Shown: piece by piece, positions 59,582 through 64,000 of the stretch
How positions within the stretch are numbered: the stretch's first letter is position 1
How the letters are laid out: the number at the start of each line of letters is the position of its first letter
Source of the DNA: Rhizopus arrhizus
Lineage: Eukaryota; Mucoromycota; Mucoromycetes; Mucorales; Rhizopodaceae
Direction of reading: 5' to 3'
Assembly (NCBI GenBank): GCA_024220505.1
Contig: JAKZZE010000010.1
Coordinates: 1,736,001 to 1,800,000 of the forward strand
DNA: 64,000 nt
Position numbers and translations under genes: made by a program
The notes under the pieces: model-generated
What the model saw: the letters and a program-made list of their open reading frames with translations, nothing else
Told to the model about the DNA's origin: nothing
The model's database searches: none

Positions 59582-60878
59582 ATGAGTAATCCTGATGAGT
59601 GGCTAGAAAAGGTCAAAAGGTGTGAATATTTACCGGAACAAGATATTAAAAAGCTGTGTGAAATGGTAATCATTTAATCAATCGTGCTTTATAATGGACT
59701 AAGCTTGTGTTAGGTAAAAGAGTTATTACTGGAGGAATCAAATATACAACCAGTACGTTCGCCTGTTACCGTGTGTGGTGATATTCATGGTAATACATAC
59801 TCCTTTGGAAAAGTTACAAGAGATTGATTACATTGAATGCAGGTCAATTCTACGATTTATTGGAATTATTTAACGTAGGAGGAGATGTTAAAGATACAAA
59901 TTATATTTTTATGGTAAAAGAAAGCGTTAAATTGGATTAGGATGTATGCGAATATAAGCTTACGATTAATAGGGTGATTATGTCGACCGTGGTCATTTTA
60001 GTTTAGAAACACTTACGCTTTTGTTGGTTTTGAAAGCAAAGTAAGCATTTGATGTATTTGTATGTGTTTATTAAAGTAATTTATGTAGATATCCTGATAA
60101 GATTACTTTGCTAAGAGGAAATCATGAAAGCCGACAAATTACACAAGTTTATGGGTTTTATGGTAAATATGATAATAATAGTAAACAAATGAAGAAGAAT
60201 AAACAGTTGTGTAGATGAATGTCAAACAAAGTATGGAAATGCAAATGTATGGAAATATTGCTGTTCAGTATTTGATTATTTAACATTGGCAGCAGTAAGT
60301 ACCCATAGTCAATAATACTTTTGATACTTATTCATCACAGATTATTGATGGATCAATATTATGTGTTCACGGTGGATTATCCCCTGATATTAAAGCATTA
60401 GATCAAATGAGAACCATTCACCGCTTACAAGAAATACCACATGAAGGATCATTTTGTGATTTGATGTGGTCTGATCCAGAAGATATTGACACTTGGTCAG
60501 TGAGTCCAAGAGGAGCAGGTTGGTTATTTGGCAGCAAAGTAACTAGCGAGGTAGATTAACGATATACTGTTCAATATGAAAAGTGTACTCATAAACAAGT
60601 AGTTTAATCATATTAATGGATTGTCATTAATTGCAAGAGCTCATCAATTAGTACAAGAAGGTTACAAGTACATGTTTCCAAAAGACGAATTGGTGACTGT
60701 ATGGTCAGCACCCAATTATTGTTATCGATGTGGTAATGTAGCTTCTATTATGCAAGTAACTGATAGTGGAATACATTTCAAAATCTTTGATGCCGTACCT
60801 GATCAAGAACGTTTCACTCCAGCAAGAAATAACGCTCTTAACAGAATTGGTGGCACAGGTGGCCAATACTTTGTATAG
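59582..60878 (+). CDS. PP2A-like serine/threonine protein phosphatase catalytic subunit, PP6/Sit4/Ppe1 type
   Basis: PP6-type phosphatases act in cell cycle, TOR and stress signalling with SAPS-domain regulators. The N-terminus [20 protein letters not shown] and [10 protein letters not shown] is PP6-like. Catalytic motifs: [48 protein letters not shown] and [11 protein letters not shown] are intact across about eight exons. The C-terminus is atypical: after [20 protein letters not shown] it ends TGGQYFV. In this family the terminal residue is normally Leu (YFL), which is carboxymethylated; here it is Val. Confidence 0.92.
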
Positions 60879-60960
60879 TTCTCTTTCTGTGTGTGTGTTT
60901 GTGTGTAAATTATAATAAATAATAAATAATTTCTCTCTTTTTTCTTTCTTTTCTCAATAA

Positions 60961-62070
60961 ATGTCAGAACAAAAGTAAATTCGTTACTTAATTTGATCAT
61001 GTGCTAACTAATCTATAGAAATACATTTGGATTACTTGGATCTGTAATGGATAATGCAGGTTCTTCTTTTGATCAAGCCTACAAAGTAAAAAAAGTAGAA
61101 AGATCGTATTGAACATGAATTAAAATATTTTAGTAGACTTTAACAAAGACAATGGAACAAACATTACAAGCTAGACAATTGACAAGTTTAGCGATGGAAC
61201 AAATTTATAAAGCAAATGTCAAAATAGGTAAATTCTATAGTTTATTCATGTGTATTTGTTATTTAACTCAGTTATTAGATAGTCATATTGAAGCAGAAGG
61301 AAATGGTAGACTTAAAGTATTATTCACCTTGGGAAACCTATCACCATTTCCCATGAAATCAGTCAAGGGCAACTTGAAGCTTGAGGACTCCAAGGTAACT
61401 TTGAAAAATAGAGGCAATACTCAACTTATGATGTTTAGATCGAAATAGGCTATAAGGAAGAAGCCAAGATAATTGATGAAAGTAATTTGGAAACGCATAA
61501 GTCAGATAATCTATTTGATACACCCATCGATCTACAACCACAAATGGAATATGAACAAAGCATAGAACTAAGCATAAAGCAAGTGATCCAATCTAATGGA
61601 ATGATTGAAGTGTCATTTATTAATTTGATGAATGAATCTACGCCAGTTCAAATAAGGCATGAATTTGGTATTTATTTGATAGATCAGGTACATATATTCA
61701 CCTATTCTTTACTCTTCAACTAAAATTGTTCACTTTGATTAGCTGACTAGAAAAGTAGTAAAAGAGTTCAAAAAGGATGAATTTGATGGGATAAGGAAAG
61801 AAGAGTATTCAAGTGAGTTTATACGTGAACTGTTGGGAATTCATCCTGTGAAAGGCATAGAAATTGGAATGAAATTAGAATTTACTGATAATTGCAAAGT
61901 AAATGAATTGAACAGTCATCATCGTGGTATTAACATGCAATTAGAATTCAGTTATAGTTGAAATTATCGAGTTTTCCTCTAATTATGAAAGTGTCATTAT
62001 TGAAGCTCATAGTAATAATGATACATTCTTATCCATGTTTATTACTGAATTAGACAAGTTAAATAAGTAA
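60961..62070 (+). CDS. protein of unknown function (helical N-terminus, probable beta-sandwich region)
   Basis: The start MSEQK is spliced to NTFGLLGSVMDNAGSSFDQA and then TLTKTMEQTLQARQLTSLAM, an amphipathic helical part. DSHIEAEGNGRLKVLFTLGN follows, with a strand-rich region to ELSIKQVIQSNGMIEVSFIN. Two C-terminal endings are possible. Without a further intron the frame stops at 61961. Splicing GTAAAT...AATTAG (46 nt, about 61899-61944) continues to IIEFSSNYESVIIEAHSNND and LSMFITELDKLNK, ending at 62070; I prefer the longer form because it stays protein-like. I do not recognise the family. About six exons, close behind PP6. Confidence 0.55.
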
Positions 62071-64000
62071 TTATAAAATAGTACACTAAATCAATAAGTA
62101 GTCTTTGTTATTATTTGGTCAGATTCTTTTATTGTACCTGATAAATCATTTGTCGTGTCACAATCTTTCCTCCTCTTTTGCTAAATAAAATGACCTGTTA
62201 ATCTTTCAATATTGCTTTGACTATGAAATTGTCTTACTGATATATATGTTATGACAGATGCACTTGTATGTTCTAATAATGTTTCCATTAAATCTTATAA
62301 TAAACCTTTATCTTCTTCTCTTTTGCTTGCTTTGATGCTATCTCTGCTATTTTAATAGATTTATATTTAATCTTGTCAGCCCATCATTACTTTTATCTGC
62401 TGTAGATCAGTGACATAGGTTTATATAATATATTTTGATTTGTCAAAGTCATACAGTCATTCCATTTTCAATTTGAGGATTTTGTAAACACTAATACTTT
62501 TATCAACTAAACTTTGGACTAATCTGGAATTACTAGACATAAAATAAAAAGTGAGCAAGTGACTTTAGAGAACGCGTCATTCCTTGGCGTATACGATAGT
62601 CCAATATCTGTATTATTTTATACGAACTTGTCATTTTTCCATAACAAGCTAATACTCTAGGCTCTACCCAAGTGCCGGACAACAGCCCATAGATTGGCTT
62701 CCACTACTAATATATTTGAATAACCTGCGCCCCTCACTCCCTTCTTTTTCCTTTTTCTCCTGGTAATCAAAAGAGATTTTTAGTTAACATACTTTATTAT
62801 TTGATTCAGGCCATGTATATTTGACGTATTACTTTCATCTTGTGCTCATTAAGTTTTTTATATTTTATTCAATAAAATAAATATATAAATAGCAGCACTT
62901 TAAGCTTGATATTAAATAATTCAACAGTAGTTATACTACACCATCCAAATTGAGTTCTTATAAATCCAAAAGCATCCATGCCATTGACAATTAAAGTGGA
63001 GCTCTTGCTTTCTTCGTTCACGTCTTCATCACCTTTACCTTCAACATCACTTTCATAAACAGTATAGCTTGATATTCCTGAGCTGCTTTGACCTTCACCA
63101 GGTGAAGGGACCATGGAAATTTACGTACAACGTACTCTCTTTCCGGTAATTGCGAACAACAATGTATGATGAAGGAAACCTTTTTTTAGATAATTAAATT
63201 ATAAAAAGCAAGGAAAAAAGACTACATAGATTTTATGAGCTTTATCTGAAAAAAGACAAACATTAATTAAAAAGCAGTAATGGTAAATAAATGTGGTCTA
63301 AAATTAAAAGCAGAATCAAGAGGGATAAAAGACTCAAAATTTCATGCCTCTAAAATTCCTCATATCCCTAGGAGCAGTATCTAGTATAAATATATATAAG
63401 TTAAACATTAATAAAATCAATTTATTAAGCCTTGCTACTAGTAATTTATTTTATATTTTAAGTTGTCTCACAGAATAACTAATTTCCAAAAGGATTACTA
63501 TTCCAATATTTCCCATTGCTAACATTATACCACCGATTTCCTCTTTTCACGAAACCATATTCATCTGGTTGATCTTCATTATTTTTCGTGGTGTCTTTAT
63601 CTCCTGGCCCAGAGCTTTTGAAGTAGAGCATTCATTCCTTGGTGATGAAAATCAGGTTAACTCACAAGATATCTCTACATTTCTTTCTAGGGACTTTAAA
63701 TTCTCTCTCTTCCTTACTCAATAAAAAGGTTTGAGAGACTCATTGATTGTTTGCCATATTTGTTAGTTTTATTAATCGAGGGATATAACACATCTATTCC
63801 ACAGAACGGATTCTTGAAAAGCTACAACTATGACCATGAACTTGAGCCATCCAAGCATAAATGGCATGCTGCTCGTCATAATGAATTTGAGCTAAATTCC
63901 TCTGCGACTCTTTACCTTTGCGAATTATTTTAGATTCAGTATATTTGCGTTTACTTTCGTTATCAGCAGGAAGATAGGCTTCCTCATGCACAATATCAAA
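62071..64000. other. sparse region at the right edge with possible minus-strand coding pieces
   Basis: No complete gene is visible. On the minus strand three stretches look partly protein-like: 63991-63794 (KIIRKGKESQRNLAQIHYDE), 63653-63483 (GPGDKDTTKNNEDQPDEYGF then VKRGNRWYNVSNGKYWN) and 63114-62869 (SSSGISSYTVYESDVEGKGD). They may be exons of one or more fast-evolving genes or remnants, with the 5' part off the window. The rest (62071-62860) is AT-rich without features I can support. Confidence 0.3.

Overview
This is a nuclear segment of a fungus, most likely an early-diverging filamentous lineage such as Mucoromycota/Mucorales. It is AT-rich, its genes are cut by many short introns (about 45-75 nt, GTAAGT...YAG), and intergenic DNA carries long A/T homopolymers. 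Highly expressed genes (6-phosphogluconate dehydrogenase, alpha-tubulin) use a strongly biased codon set (GGT, GCT, AAG, CTC/TTG). The gene content is fungal: GLE1, a Spc98/GCP3 gamma-tubulin complex subunit, OST5, PBS2-type MAPKK, PHO84. It also includes genes that yeasts have lost (NELF-B, U2SURP, a GT10 fucosyltransferase). I cannot name the species.

Layout. 0-17 kb: a partial peroxisomal ABCD transporter (-), 6PGDH (+), a membrane-anchored PDI (+), a Gln-rich protein (-), GLE1 (+), GCP3 (-), a small coiled-coil gene (-) and the phosphate transporter PHO84 (-). 17-22.3 kb: a two-finger C2H2 factor (-), then about 4.3 kb with no gene that I can see. 22-30 kb: NELF-B (+), mitochondrial ribosome recycling factor (-), prolidase (-), SRR1-like (-) and a bromodomain-like, Rsc58-like protein (+). 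30-41 kb: OST5 (+), a small orphan (+), an alpha-1,3-fucosyltransferase (+), a dysferlin-domain peroxin (+), a DUF4112 protein (+), the MutL homologue PMS1/MLH2 (+) and an ankyrin protein (-). 41-64 kb, almost all +: GET4, U2SURP, a homeodomain factor, alpha-tubulin, a tau-like repeat protein, a Nudix CoA diphosphatase, an LldP-type lactate permease, PBS2, YPT6/Rab6, a PP6-type phosphatase and an unrecognised protein; the last 2 kb is sparse.

The most striking locus is 51570-53215. It encodes a 500-aa basic protein with nine near-perfect 37-residue repeats built on KVGSLDNIKHKPGGG, the core of the tau/MAP2/MAP4 microtubule-binding repeat, and it lies 750 bp downstream of alpha-tubulin. The repeats differ at many synonymous sites but hardly at the protein level, so selection appears to maintain the array.

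Other themes. NELF-B occurs in a fungus. All four convergent gene pairs have stop codons only 4-27 bp apart, so their transcripts should overlap. A bacterial-type lactate permease carries introns. At three places (GCP3, DUF4112, PMS1) the reading frame breaks by one base at a short T/A run; homopolymer undercalling is the simplest cause, and real inactivation is the alternative. Gene models are read by eye from splice motifs and frame, so exon edges away from the stated positions are approximate.
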